From Laedolimicola ammoniilytica (GTDB lineage Bacteria; Bacillota; Clostridia; Lachnospirales; Lachnospiraceae), in the NCBI RefSeq assembly GCF_025567165.1, contig NZ_JAOQKC010000017.1, forward strand, positions 1 through 64,000: a stretch of 64,000 bases of DNA. Direction: 5' to 3'. Under the pieces are notes generated by a model, which saw only the letters and a list, made by a program, of their open reading frames with translations, was not told where the DNA came from and did no database searches. The first letter of the stretch is position 1; each line of letters starts with the position of its first letter. This document shows positions 1-8,436 of the stretch, in pieces. The position numbers were made by a program, and so were the translations under genes.

Positions 1-224
1 CCCACACTTACATTCTGCACATTCTCGCCAATCTTCTCCACAATTCCGGAAAATTCGTGTCCGAAAGGTGTCCATTCTGTAGCGGCATATTTAGCCTGGA
101 TCATCTCATGACCGCAGAAGCCACAGGCTTTAACCTTGATAAGTACTTCATCGGCACCGACCTCCGGTACCGGGATATCCCGCTGTTCAAACTGAAATGG
201 CGCTTTCAAATATGTAGATTTCAT
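1..224 (-). CDS. Zinc-dependent alcohol/polyol dehydrogenase, N-terminal fragment
   Basis: The fragment holds the first 74 residues of a medium-chain dehydrogenase; the rest lies beyond the window edge. The visible part carries the GroES-like fold with the catalytic zinc motif CGFCGHE and the following GHEFSGIVEKIG segment typical of sorbitol/threonine/alcohol dehydrogenases. The ATG at 222-224 is preceded by an AAGGAAAGGAAG ribosome site. It is the gene immediately downstream of a sugar ABC transporter on the same strand, so a sugar or polyol oxidation role in the same catabolic operon is a reasonable inference. The exact substrate cannot be told from the N-terminus. Confidence 0.85.
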   Translation of the reverse strand, partial: MKSTYLKAPFQFEQRDIPVPEVGADEVLIKVKACGFCGHEMIQAKYAATEWTPFGHEFSGIVEKIGENVQNVSV

Positions 225-315
225 ATGGTATAACTTCCTTTCCTTTTTTACTCACTCATAACAAAAAAACAACTATTTAGTCAAACTGTCTCCCCTCCAT
301 AATTACCAGCATGAC

Positions 316-1323
316 CTATTTTGTCTTCTTCAATTTATCCATGAGTACAGCGGCAATAATCAGACAACCAATCAGGATCTCGATAATCTGACCGTTAAGA
401 CTCCACAAAGTACCGCCATTTCTGATGGTTGCAATCAGAATCGCACCGACAACCGTACCACCAATATATCCCACGCCGCCACTCATCGAAGCACCGCCTA
501 CAACCGCAGCTGCAATGGCATTCATCTCATAGCCGGTACCCAGGGTAGGAATACCACTGGCCAGACGCGAGGTCAACAGAATACCACCTAATGCACAAAG
601 TACGCCAGAAGATACATACACACCATAAATAGTCTTCCTGACAGAGATACCCGAAAGGCGGGCAGCATCACAGTTTGAACCTATTGCAAAAATATTACGT
701 CCAAAATAAGTATATTTAAAAATCGCTGCCGAGGCAAAAATCAGCAACAGCCAAACCAATGTCATAAACGGGATTCCATAAGTCACAGACATACCCAGAT
801 TATTGGTTTTTGTAAAGCCAATTGTGATCTTGGATATTTTCAAAAATTCTTCAGGCAGACCAGTAATATTTCGGGAATCTGAAATCAATAAAATAACAGC
901 GCGGATTATGGTCATAGAACCAAGTGTGGCAATAAACGGAGGCAGCTTTCCATCGTATATGAGAATTCCATTCAAAAGTCCTACCAAGGCACATGCCACC
1001 ACAGCAATCAGCATAGCCAGCCACATATTGACCCCTCGATGTACCGTCAACAAAGTTACCAACATACCAGCAAGGCCAACATTGGCACCCACAGAAAGAT
1101 CAATACCTCCTGTAATAATCACAAATGTCATGGCTAATGCAACAATGCCATACACAGACGTGGCTCTGGACAGGTTAAAGATGTTTTCATAGGTAAGAAA
1201 ATTACCGCCCGTGGTAAGAGAAAGCACAGTCATCAATATCAACAGCACCACCAGTGCGATACCATAAGATCGGGTGATCTTATTTTGCAGACGCACAAGC
1301 AATCCAGATTTTTTGTTTTCCAT
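316..1323 (-). CDS. Sugar ABC transporter permease (RbsC-like)
   Basis: A 335-residue hydrophobic membrane protein of the ribose/xylose/galactoside permease family (BPD_transp_2), expected to form the transmembrane channel with the ATPase at 1343-2854. Family hallmarks visible are FVIITGGIDLSVGAN near residue 65 and the cytoplasmic-loop segment AIGSNCDAARLSGI that contacts the ATPase. The start chosen is the ATG at 1321-1323 behind AAAGGGGGGAACC; an upstream in-frame ATG at 1422 would overlap the ATPase gene and lacks a ribosome site. It is the third gene of a binding protein-ATPase-permease operon. Substrate is unknown; ribose, xylose or a polyol are all possible. Confidence 0.92.
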   Translation of the reverse strand: MENKKSGLLVRLQNKITRSYGIALVVLLILMTVLSLTTGGNFLTYENIFNLSRATSVYGIVALAMTFVIITGGIDLSVGANVGLAGMLVTLLTVHRGVNMWLAMLIAVVACALVGLLNGILIYDGKLPPFIATLGSMTIIRAVILLISDSRNITGLPEEFLKISKITIGFTKTNNLGMSVTYGIPFMTLVWLLLIFASAAIFKYTYFGRNIFAIGSNCDAARLSGISVRKTIYGVYVSSGVLCALGGILLTSRLASGIPTLGTGYEMNAIAAAVVGGASMSGGVGYIGGTVVGAILIATIRNGGTLWSLNGQIIEILIGCLIIAAVLMDKLKKTK

Positions 1324-1342
1324 CGTTATCGGTTCCCCCCTT

Positions 1343-2854
1343 TTACAAATTTGAAGCTTTCCGCAGAACATATTCTTCATTAAGCCGACCATCTTCTGTA
1401 TAATATTGATCTTTTTCCACAATACCCATAGATTTTCCTTCTGACATCACCAGCATCCGATCCGATAATCCCATAACCTCTGGCAGATATGAAGAAACTA
1501 AGATGATCGCCTTTCCCTGCTGAAGCAATTCGCCCATCAGACGATAAATTTCTACTTTAGCACCTACATCTACACCTACCGTCGGCTCATCAAAAATGAA
1601 AACATCACTATCTCGGCAAAGCCATTTGGCAATTACTACTTTTTGCTGATTGCCGCCAGACAGATTCTTACACAGCTGCTGTATCGAAGGTGTTTTTATA
1701 GCCAACGCCTTTCGGTACTCTTCTGCACGCTGGCGTTCCTTTTTCAAGTTGATAATGCCGCTTCGGCTGATCATGGGATAGGAAGCTAAATTCACATTTT
1801 TTTCCACTGACAGTCCTAAGCAAAGCCCTTCCTTTTTCCGATCCTCTGTTAAAAAAGCGATGGAATTTTCAATAGCCTCCATGGGATGACGGTGATGAAC
1901 TGACTTTCCAAGAATTGTAACCTCACCCGCCTCATAGGGGTCTGCACCGAAGATAGCTCGGCATACCTCTGTCCGTCCGGCTCCTACAAGTCCAAACATT
2001 CCAAAGATCTCGCCGCGATGAACCGAAAAGCTGATATTCTCGAAACTTCCCTTACGAGTCAATCCATTGACTTCCAGCACACACTCGCCCATATCTGGAC
2101 GCTGCAGATTGTACAAATCTTCCACATCACGTCCAACCATCATCTGAACCAGCTTATCCTCATACACATCACTGGTCTTGACCGTATCAACATAGGTTCC
2201 ATCTTTAATCACTGTTACCCGGTCGCACAGCTCAAATATTTCCTCCATACGATGGGAAATATAGACAATGCCATAACCCTTTTCACGCAATTGGCCAATC
2301 ATATTAAAAAGAAGCTGTACTTCCTCGTTTGCCAGAAGCGCCGTCGGTTCATCAAACACAATAACTTTTGCATTTTGATAAACCACCTTTGCAATCGTAA
2401 CCATTTCCTGCTGACCGATGGTCAGTTCATTAATCTGTGCCTTTGCGCTAACCCGGATATTCAATTCATCAAGCGTTTTTTGCACGCTTCGATACATGGT
2501 TTTCCAGTCCACCAGTCCGCCTTTTCTCGGCTGACAGCCCAGGAAAAAGTTTTCCGCAACTGTTAAATGCGGTGCCAAGGTCACATCCTGATATACCGCT
2601 CCCAATCCCAGTGCTTTTGCCTGCTGCGGATTGTGAATGTGCTGACGCTCACCGTCGATATAAATTTCCCCTGATGTGGCGGTATATGCGCCCATCATAA
2701 TTTTAATCAACGTAGACTTGCCGGCTCCATTCTCACCTACCAAGCCATGCACTTCACCGGGCAAAATTTCCAGACTTACGCCTTTCAAAGCTTTGACACC
2801 GGGAAATTCTTTTTTAATATCCACCAATTTAACCAGCGGTTGTCTCCGTTCCAT
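1343..2854 (-). CDS. Sugar ABC transporter ATP-binding protein (RbsA-like, two ABC domains)
   Basis: A 503-residue tandem ATPase, the usual length for RbsA/MglA/XylG. The first domain has a complete Walker A (GENGAGKST, residues 40-48). The second has the family's degenerate P-loop GLVGAGRTE and a signature reading LSGGNQQKV. It would energise sugar import through the neighbouring permease. The gene sits 59 bp downstream of the binding-protein gene and 19 bp upstream of the permease start, a normal operon spacing. Nothing in the protein shows the substrate. Confidence 0.94.
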   Translation of the reverse strand: MERRQPLVKLVDIKKEFPGVKALKGVSLEILPGEVHGLVGENGAGKSTLIKIMMGAYTATSGEIYIDGERQHIHNPQQAKALGLGAVYQDVTLAPHLTVAENFFLGCQPRKGGLVDWKTMYRSVQKTLDELNIRVSAKAQINELTIGQQEMVTIAKVVYQNAKVIVFDEPTALLANEEVQLLFNMIGQLREKGYGIVYISHRMEEIFELCDRVTVIKDGTYVDTVKTSDVYEDKLVQMMVGRDVEDLYNLQRPDMGECVLEVNGLTRKGSFENISFSVHRGEIFGMFGLVGAGRTEVCRAIFGADPYEAGEVTILGKSVHHRHPMEAIENSIAFLTEDRKKEGLCLGLSVEKNVNLASYPMISRSGIINLKKERQRAEEYRKALAIKTPSIQQLCKNLSGGNQQKVVIAKWLCRDSDVFIFDEPTVGVDVGAKVEIYRLMGELLQQGKAIILVSSYLPEVMGLSDRMLVMSEGKSMGIVEKDQYYTEDGRLNEEYVLRKASNL

Positions 2855-2913
2855 TGGTTTTACCCCCTGTGCTCATATAAGGAGGGGCAGAGTTACTCCA
2901 CCCCTCATCTTTA

Positions 2914-3999
2914 TTACTCATACAGTTTCAAAGAAAACGGATCAATGATGCCAGCCATATCCTCCGAATCCACATTCGTGGAATCAATGATAGCTACACC
3001 AGTATCATATTTTTTGTCAAAATCTTCATAGGTTTTCTCTCCACTGAGAATCTCTAACAGAGACTGACATGCCGTATAACCCATTTTGTAAGGATTTTGT
3101 ACTGCAATAGCTACAATGCCGCCCTGGCGGATAGAGTCTACCTCTGCCGGATCTGCATCAAAAGCTACAGCAACCAGCTGATCACCCAGCTGATTCTCGG
3201 AAAGGAACTGCGCCACACCATCACCAGTCGCATTGTTAGAAGCAAAAAAGCCCAGCAAATCGTTTTTGTTTCCTGTATAAATTGTTTCAGCAGCGCTCAG
3301 CGATTTCGGAATATCATTGTCCACATACTGGGGCTCCATAAGTTCAATATCCGGCGCAATCTCCTTCAGCTTATCTTTGAAACCGCCTTCTCTATCTACC
3401 AGTGTCTGTACACCGGCCATAGCTGAAATCAGTCCGACCTTACCTTTTGGTTCCACACCCCGGGCATTCAGTTCATCGACAAACCGCTGTGCCAACTGCT
3501 GTCCTGCTACATAGTTGTCTGTAGCGTAATGGGTAATATAAGCATCTGTAGTCGGCTGGTTGTCCATAGTAACAACCGGAATTCCTGCCTGCATAGCAGA
3601 TTCAATACCTGTATTGCAGTTGTCCACCAGAGTGGGTACTACGGCAATACCATCGGGATGCTTCGTAATAATATTGTCAAGCATTTCTGTTTGTTCAGCC
3701 ACATCTGCTTCAGATGTAGGTCCGTAAACCGTCACAGTCACCTTATCAGAATTTTCATATTCGAAATTCTTTGCACCGACAATCAACTGCTGCCAATAAT
3801 CAGAATCAAGACCCTTTACAAGAACTGCCAACTCATATTTTTCTCCAGAAGATGCGTCAGAATCCGCAGATGCGTCAGAATCCGCAGATGTATCATCAGT
3901 TGCGGCGCTATTGCTTTCCGCCGGAGTCTGTGCTGTGCCACAAGCAGTTAAAGAGAATACAAGCTGTGTAGCCAATAATAGTGCGATGAGTTTTTTCAT
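2914..3999 (-). CDS. Sugar-binding lipoprotein of the ABC transporter (RbsB/Peripl_BP_4 type)
   Basis: A 361-residue secreted solute-binding protein. A signal peptide ends in the lipobox LTAC with the lipidated cysteine at residue 20. An acidic Asp/Ser/Ala linker follows, then a two-lobed periplasmic-binding fold (for example DGIAVVPTLVDNCN and AGIPVVTMDNQP). It is the first gene of the transporter operon and starts at an ATG behind GGGAGGAAAATAAA. The linker contains an exact 18-bp tandem duplication at 3851-3886. Family membership is clear. The sugar bound is not identifiable by eye. Confidence 0.93.
   Translation of the reverse strand: MKKLIALLLATQLVFSLTACGTAQTPAESNSAATDDTSADSDASADSDASSGEKYELAVLVKGLDSDYWQQLIVGAKNFEYENSDKVTVTVYGPTSEADVAEQTEMLDNIITKHPDGIAVVPTLVDNCNTGIESAMQAGIPVVTMDNQPTTDAYITHYATDNYVAGQQLAQRFVDELNARGVEPKGKVGLISAMAGVQTLVDREGGFKDKLKEIAPDIELMEPQYVDNDIPKSLSAAETIYTGNKNDLLGFFASNNATGDGVAQFLSENQLGDQLVAVAFDADPAEVDSIRQGGIVAIAVQNPYKMGYTACQSLLEILSGEKTYEDFDKKYDTGVAIIDSTNVDSEDMAGIIDPFSLKLYE
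3851..3886 (-). repeat. 18-bp exact tandem duplication in the lipoprotein linker
   Basis: Two identical 18-bp units, 3851-3868 and 3869-3886, encode a repeated Ala-Asp-Ser-Asp-Ala-Ser block just after the lipobox region. The frame is kept, so only linker length changes. Confidence 0.9.
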
Positions 4000-4030
4000 T
4001 TTATTTTCCTCCCTACATATTGGATGTTAA

Positions 4031-4044
4031 TGATAAGGTTTTCA
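4031..4044. promoter_or_regulatory. Operator-like palindrome O2, near the binding-protein gene start
   Basis: TGATAAGGTTTTCA is the reverse-orientation counterpart of the palindrome at 4143-4156, with one mismatch in the arms. It lies 32 bp upstream of the start codon and 112 bp from the first site, so a looping or roadblock arrangement with one regulator is possible. Confidence 0.55.
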
Positions 4045-4142
4045 TTTATTGTTTTAGTATTTGGAAAATGACCTGCATTTCTAGTTAAAATCACATGGTA
4101 TTTTCGGTAATACAACCCATGCACAGGGCGTATCTTTCTTCA

Positions 4143-4156
4143 TGAAAACCTTTTCA
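4143..4156. promoter_or_regulatory. Operator-like palindrome O1, just downstream of the predicted transcription start
   Basis: TGAAAACCTTTTCA has perfect 6-bp inverted arms around a CC centre and resembles LacI-family and CcpA (cre) sites. It lies at about +5 to +18 of the predicted promoter, a classic repression position. A second copy with one arm change is at 4031-4044. Confidence 0.7.
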
Positions 4157-4166
4157 TTACATTTGC

Positions 4167-4196
4167 ATCTTACCACAGTTTGCTTTCGTATGTCAA
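4167..4196 (-). promoter_or_regulatory. Promoter of the sugar ABC operon
   Basis: On the minus strand a perfect -35 TTGACA (4191-4196) and a -10 TAAGAT (4167-4172) are separated by 18 bp, placing the start of transcription near 4160. The downstream leader is about 160 nt and ends at the binding-protein gene. Confidence 0.75.
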
Positions 4197-4364
4197 TGTA
4201 TTAAACTTCTAATTTTATGTTCCTATTTTTATATAATTTTCACAAATTCTAACCTGTTTTTATAAAATCGTGCTACCAATTAGCCATGAATATATGCCCC
4301 CTCCACTTATTTCCCACATAAATATATTTGCAATCCCCTTCTCGAAATATTATTTTATTCACTA

Positions 4365-4411
4365 AAAAAGCATTTACTGCATACCTGTCTGATACACAAT
4401 AAATGCTTTTT
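4365..4411 (-). terminator. Rho-independent terminator after the Rpn-family gene
   Basis: Twelve-base inverted arms AAAAAGCATTTA and TAAATGCTTTTT sit just past the stop at 4425 and end in a T run on the minus strand. The A/T-flanked structure could also work in the other direction. Confidence 0.75.
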
Positions 4412-4424
4412 CTTAGTGGTACTT

Positions 4425-5231
4425 CTATTTTCTTTCGTCGTTCCAGTATTTTTCCAGAACCTTCCTAGCTTCTGCATCACTTAGGGAAAAATCATGCTTC
4501 AGTTCCTCCAGCGTAGCCTCTTTCGTCATGTGGAATTTCCGGCACAGCCGAATGCTCGCTACATATCCCTCTGCACGTCCCTTTTCCACATTTTCTCTGT
4601 CCCGCATCAATAACGTCATATACTCACGCCTCCATTTCTCATTTTTCTTTGCCTTTACTACTGCTTCATCCAGTTTTTTCACAAACGGATCTTCGCTCTT
4701 ATTTCCTGCCACATACTCCAAGAATGCCCGGAGACTCGGACTTACATTTTTGCTTGCTCCCTTTGCATTCAGGAAAATCTTATGGGTTTCATCCCCCAGG
4801 GACAAGCCTTCCTCCTCTTTGCACATATTTTCAAATGTGTAAACGCTTTCCCCTTTTCCAAAGGCATCAAAGGTGCAGATAAAAATCACATAGCTCTTAT
4901 TCAGCTTCGTATAGGGCTCCCCTTTTTCTATCAGTGCCAGGTCAATCATGCCTTGATAGTAACGGCTGCGCTTGGGTAAGCCTTCCTCCTGAACCGTCTG
5001 CATCTCGATATCATATACCGTATTATTTCCATCTGCCACATATACATCCAGCCGGACACTCCTGGCATCCTGTGCGATATCAATGGTCTTTTGTTCTTCC
5101 GGATACTCGACCCGCTCTATCGGAACATTTAAGATGACTTCCAGAAGCTCTCTGCACAGCTCCGGATCCCGCATGACTTTTCCAAAAAGAAAATCATTGC
5201 TTATCCCGATCTCATTCCATTCTTTTCCCAA
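4425..5231 (-). CDS. Rpn/PD-(D/E)XK nuclease-family protein
   Basis: A 268-residue protein of the recombination-promoting nuclease (Rpn)/PDDEXK transposase-like family. It opens with the usual GISNDFLFGKVM block and carries the nuclease core RLDVYVADGNNTVYDIEMQT, with Asp and the Glu-X-Gln pair spaced as expected. A second conserved stretch, RYYQGMIDLALIEKGEPY, follows. The C-terminus is a helical Lys/Glu-rich tail. The start chosen is TTG at 5229-5231 behind GGAGGTAGCGGCA. An ATG 18 codons upstream lacks a ribosome site and adds a non-conserved cysteine-rich leader. Such proteins promote RecA-independent recombination in E. coli; the role here is unproven. Confidence 0.85.
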   Translation of the reverse strand: MGKEWNEIGISNDFLFGKVMRDPELCRELLEVILNVPIERVEYPEEQKTIDIAQDARSVRLDVYVADGNNTVYDIEMQTVQEEGLPKRSRYYQGMIDLALIEKGEPYTKLNKSYVIFICTFDAFGKGESVYTFENMCKEEEGLSLGDETHKIFLNAKGASKNVSPSLRAFLEYVAGNKSEDPFVKKLDEAVVKAKKNEKWRREYMTLLMRDRENVEKGRAEGYVASIRLCRKFHMTKEATLEELKHDFSLSDAEARKVLEKYWNDERK

Positions 5232-5529
5232 TGCCGCTACCTCCGTCTTTTTTATTATTATACTTGATTTTCCGCAGAAGCACAACGTTTTCCGGACGCT
5301 TTCTTTTTCCGTGATATTGTGCCGTAAACTCGCTCTGTGTATCTCCCAGACATCTTCTCATTCCACAAATATCCATAGTAATCATCTCCGTTTTATAATG
5401 CACTCATTGAATTCATCTATAAATAGTTTTTCCGAAAATCGTCTCGAGGGTTTAACTTCTTTCCACCAAATCTGGTAAATCTCTGGTAAACTCGCCAAAA
5501 TTGGCATTAAAAATAGGCTTCGCCTATTC
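5232..5529. other. Non-coding gap between the Rpn gene and the IS91-like element
   Basis: No convincing gene is visible. A minus-strand frame starting at an ATG at 5376 (behind CGGAGATGATTACT) runs into the Rpn gene but has no recognisable product. A perfect hairpin AATAGGC-TTC-GCCTATT lies at 5512-5528, close to the presumed left end of the insertion element. Confidence 0.5.
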
Positions 5530-5565
5530 AACTCCCCTGCCCCTCATTCTTGAGGGGTGGGGGTT
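5530..5565. repeat. GC-rich stem-loop at the left part of the IS91-like element
   Basis: The core arms CCCCTCA and TGAGGGG (5540-5546, 5551-5557) surround TTCT, and outer CCCC/GGGG bases extend the stem. It lies just upstream of the transposase start and could be part of the terIS end or shield the gene from outside transcripts. Confidence 0.55.
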
Positions 5566-5598
5566 TCTTTTTTTTGCTTTTTCCTGCATAATAGTCTT

Positions 5599-6750
5599 AT
5601 GAACATCCTTCAGGAAATTTTTACAGACCATTATGAAGAAATGCTTTATACATTGCATCCACGTGATTCCATTATTGAAAATGTGGACAAAATGATCCAT
5701 TGTGGCGACCCCTCCTTCGGCGGTGCCATGTATGGCTGTAAGCATTGCGGCAATCTCAAGTTTGTCCCTTTCCGCTGTCACAGCCACTTTTGCTCTACCT
5801 GTGGCAATAAGTACTCTATGGAACGTACTACTTCCATGGCTTTTAAACTCATTCACGTTACTCACCGTCATTGTGTTTTTACCATTGATGAGAATCTTCG
5901 CCCTTTCTTCTTAGAAGAGCGTTTCTTGCTTCATTGTCTTTTTCATGCTGTTTCCAGTGTTGTTTTGCGTATGTTCTCCAAGCTTAACAAGTCTCAAAAC
6001 TTTGTCCCTGGATTCATCATGGTTCTTCATACCTTTGGCAGGGATCTCAAATGGAATCCTCACATTCACTGTCTCATTTCCGAAGGTGGTTACAGCGATT
6101 TCGGGCAATGGCGGCATATTTCTCACTTCAACTATACTTTTCTCCGAAATTCTTTCCGTACCGCCCTACTCAACGAGATGCAGCATAAGCTTGGAAACTC
6201 ATTCAAAAAAGTAAAGGCCAAATGTTATGAAGATCATCCCAATGGTTTCTATGTTTATGCCAAGCCCCACAGTTGCGATTCCAAAACCGTTCTTAATTAC
6301 ATCGGTCGTTACCTTGGCAGACCTGTTATCGCGACTTCCCGCATTGATTCTTATGACGGTGATTTGGTTACCTTTCACTACAACCGTCATGAAGATAATA
6401 AATATATCGTCGAGACCGTTCCCGCCATTACCTTTATTGAACGGTTAATTCAACATATACCGGAAAAGCATTTCAAAATGATCCACTATGGTGGTCTTTA
6501 TGCCAGACACCGTAAGATTGACAAAAAACTTCATCGTGCTATTTCTCGCGAAAAGCATCACATTTATCGTAGTTTTAACCGCTGGCATCAGGCTATCTCT
6601 CTTTCATTTGGATATGACCCTTTAAAATGTCCTGACTGCGGCTCTACTATGTCCGTCCTTGAACTTTACTACAACCATAAGCGCGTCTCCCTCGAAGAAA
6701 TGTACGAGAAAGCCATGTCCAAAGCTCGTAGGAAAAGAGGCTATGGATAG
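5599..6750 (+). CDS. IS91-family transposase (HUH, Y2 type)
   Basis: A 383-residue rolling-circle transposase. An N-terminal zinc-binding region (CKHCG, then CHSHFCSTCG) is followed by the HUH nuclease motif HIHCL at about residue 155 and the tyrosine motif NYIGRYLGRP at about 233-242, with two tyrosines five residues apart. A late zinc pair CPDCG lies near the C-terminus. All catalytic features are present, so the element may be active. The ATG at 5599 matches the start of the conserved region; a GTG at 5557 in the left hairpin would add 14 unconserved residues. No strong ribosome site precedes either, which fits tight translational control. Confidence 0.9.
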   Translation: MNILQEIFTDHYEEMLYTLHPRDSIIENVDKMIHCGDPSFGGAMYGCKHCGNLKFVPFRCHSHFCSTCGNKYSMERTTSMAFKLIHVTHRHCVFTIDENLRPFFLEERFLLHCLFHAVSSVVLRMFSKLNKSQNFVPGFIMVLHTFGRDLKWNPHIHCLISEGGYSDFGQWRHISHFNYTFLRNSFRTALLNEMQHKLGNSFKKVKAKCYEDHPNGFYVYAKPHSCDSKTVLNYIGRYLGRPVIATSRIDSYDGDLVTFHYNRHEDNKYIVETVPAITFIERLIQHIPEKHFKMIHYGGLYARHRKIDKKLHRAISREKHHIYRSFNRWHQAISLSFGYDPLKCPDCGSTMSVLELYYNHKRVSLEEMYEKAMSKARRKRGYG

Positions 6751-6802
6751 CTTCTCTTTTCCATCCTTCTGTGCTACAATCCTCTTAAAGGAGGATGCCG
6801 CC

Positions 6803-6979
6803 ATGAAATCTGATATCGAGGAGTTGCGCAATAAATACATCAAAAATCCACCGGAAGGAATGACACCCAGGGACATTCGCCAGATGAGCGAGAGTGACCT
6901 TCTGGATATGGATTATTTCTTACATGAATTCGATGACGATGATGACGATTGGGGAACAGAAGGTTTTTATATCTTCTAA
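6803..6979 (+). CDS. Small acidic protein carried downstream of the IS91 transposase
   Basis: A 58-residue protein starts at an ATG behind AAAGGAGGATGCCGCC, a near-ideal ribosome site. It has a conserved-looking helical front half (residues about 1-40) and a run of seven acidic residues near the end (EFDDDDDDW). I do not recognise its family. It lies 52 bp after the transposase and before the element's terminator, so it belongs to the mobile element rather than to the host. A DNA-mimic or transposase-partner role is only a guess from the acidic tail. Confidence 0.65.
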   Translation: MKSDIEELRNKYIKNPPEGMTPRDIRQMSESDLLDMDYFLHEFDDDDDDWGTEGFYIF

Positions 6980-7002
6980 TTTCACAACCGTCCCGTTTTT
7001 AT

Positions 7003-7026
7003 GCCCGCCTCCGTGCGGGCCTTTTT
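7003..7026 (+). terminator. Terminator at the right end of the IS91-like element
   Basis: GCCCGC-CTCCGT-GCGGGC is followed by CTTTTTC. The same hairpin is a candidate part of the element's ori end because GTTC/CAAG follows directly. Confidence 0.8.
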
Positions 7027-7065
7027 CGTTCAAGAGAGCGCCGGAGGCGGTCTTTCCTATAGAGT

Positions 7066-7110
7066 AAAAAAGACCGGAACAGCATGAATCCAGCTGTTCC
7101 GGTCCTTTTT
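7066..7110 (-). terminator. Bidirectional-looking terminator closing the glycopolymer operon
   Basis: Perfect 12-bp arms GACCGGAACAGC (7072-7083) and GCTGTTCCGGTC (7093-7104) are flanked by an A run on one side and a T run on the other. It sits 7 bp beyond the stop at 7117. Confidence 0.85.
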
Positions 7111-7116
7111 ATAAAA

Positions 7117-8418
7117 TCAGATTTCTCTCACATCTTTTTTTCTGTAAAAATCTTCCATTATCCCTGTAATCGCCTTCGACACATGCCGATCCACATAGGA
7201 ATTGTCCCGGCCGTCCTCGATGGACTTCAGGAACGCCACAATCTCGTAGCGGATGCCTTCGCCGTCCAGCTGGTAGAAGTAGCGCTTGTTGTTGGCGGGA
7301 TTTTCATAGCGGATCTCGAAGTAGTCGGTCTTCCACCAGGGGGCAGGAACATAAATGTACCCTTCTGTGCCGGAGACCACCAGATCGCCCTCGGATTTGA
7401 TGCCCTTGCCCACCTGAATGGAGGCCATGGCGTCCTTATATACGAAGTTCACTCTGGAAAATGCGTCATAGGCCTTCGCCTCGTCCGCATAGTGGGTGAT
7501 GATCTGCTTCTCCGCGTAGTCGGTTCCCAGAAGCTGGAATACCGGGAGCAGCGCCGTGGGGCCCCAGTCGCAGAGACTGCCCCAGCTGCGGTTAAACTGG
7601 CCCGGGTAGACGTTGGCCTCGTCCTCCAGACGGGTGCAGGCGGCGTCCACCGAAACCACCTTGCCGATACGGCCGCTCTTGGCCAGCAGAAGCAGGCGGT
7701 AATAGGCGGTGGAATAGGCGGTTTTGATAGCCTCCATCAGCACACACTTTTTCTCCTTCGCCAGCGCAAACAGTTCCTCACACTCCTGCACAGACAGGGC
7801 GATGGGCGACTCGCAGAGCACATGTCGGCCTGCCTCCAGGGCTGCTTTAATCTGCCGGGCATGCACATCCGGGTGGGATAGAATATACATGGCGTCCGAC
7901 TGTTCCAGCAGATCCTGAAATTCGCTTTCCTCATCGCCGCAGACGCCGGAAATCACGGCCCCGTTTACATAGCCGCTCTCCTTCCGGAACTTGCGGAGAT
8001 CCGAAGTTTCGCCCACCAGTCCCAGGCGGATGGCATGCTTTTCCGATCGAAGCTTCGTACTGGATACACCCTCGGTCCGATCCAGGTAAACCACTTTACA
8101 ATATTCATTCAGATAATCAAATTTTCCACGCCAGTCGGAACCAATGGCAAAAATATCCACATGATAGCGGCGGATATCGTCAATCTTCTGACCCTCATAC
8201 TCCTCGATGATGATTTCATCCGCAAGTCCGGTGGCCCGCACGCCCTCAATGCGCTCCATCAGGGACTGCTGCACGTTGATCTTGCCCCGGGTCTTGTCAA
8301 AATCCTCGGCGGTTACGCCCACGATCAGGTAGTCGCCCAGCGCCTTGGCCCGCTCCAGCAGACGAATATGGCCGTAATGGAGTAAATCATAGGTTCCATA
8401 TGTGATTACTTTCGTCAT
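7117..8418 (-). CDS. Fused TagD-like cytidylyltransferase and Gfo/Idh/MocA-type oxidoreductase
   Basis: A 433-residue two-domain protein. Residues 1-130 match glycerol-3-phosphate cytidylyltransferase: YGTYDLLHYGH with the HxGH catalytic pair at 14-17 and RTEGVSST at 114-121. Residues from about 131 resemble the Gfo/Idh/MocA fold. In that half the nucleotide loop reads GLVGETSD rather than GxGxxG, and the usual EKP lysine motif reads CESP (202-205). NAD-dependent catalysis may therefore be altered or lost. The likely job is to activate an alditol or glycerol phosphate as a CDP derivative and act on the same or a linked substrate for a surface polymer. It is the last gene of the operon, 18 bp after the aminotransferase. 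Confidence 0.85.
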   Translation of the reverse strand: MTKVITYGTYDLLHYGHIRLLERAKALGDYLIVGVTAEDFDKTRGKINVQQSLMERIEGVRATGLADEIIIEEYEGQKIDDIRRYHVDIFAIGSDWRGKFDYLNEYCKVVYLDRTEGVSSTKLRSEKHAIRLGLVGETSDLRKFRKESGYVNGAVISGVCGDEESEFQDLLEQSDAMYILSHPDVHARQIKAALEAGRHVLCESPIALSVQECEELFALAKEKKCVLMEAIKTAYSTAYYRLLLLAKSGRIGKVVSVDAACTRLEDEANVYPGQFNRSWGSLCDWGPTALLPVFQLLGTDYAEKQIITHYADEAKAYDAFSRVNFVYKDAMASIQVGKGIKSEGDLVVSGTEGYIYVPAPWWKTDYFEIRYENPANNKRYFYQLDGEGIRYEIVAFLKSIEDGRDNSYVDRHVSKAITGIMEDFYRKKDVREI

Positions 8419-8436
8419 AAAAATCCCCCTGCGGCT

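Larger units (their letters stand above)
5512..7027 (+). mobile_element. IS91-family insertion element (approximate limits)
   Basis: One HUH/Y2 transposase gene and a small downstream gene are bracketed by hairpins: 5512-5528 and 5530-5565 on the left, 7003-7020 on the right. The right hairpin is followed by GTTC at 7028-7031 overlapping CAAG at 7031-7034. IS91 elements are known to sit next to GAAC/CAAG tetranucleotides with the ori end flanking them, so the right boundary near 7027 is well motivated. The left boundary is a guess because these elements have no terminal inverted repeats or target duplications. Confidence 0.65.

Noticed and set aside
3851..3890. Possible CRISPR or regulatory repeat
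   Set aside because: Only two units of 18 bp in frame within a lipoprotein linker; no spacers or Cas genes exist anywhere in the window.
5212..5403. Minus-strand 63-residue frame upstream of the Rpn gene
   Set aside because: It overlaps the Rpn start in another frame, matches no family, and its ribosome-site spacing is long.
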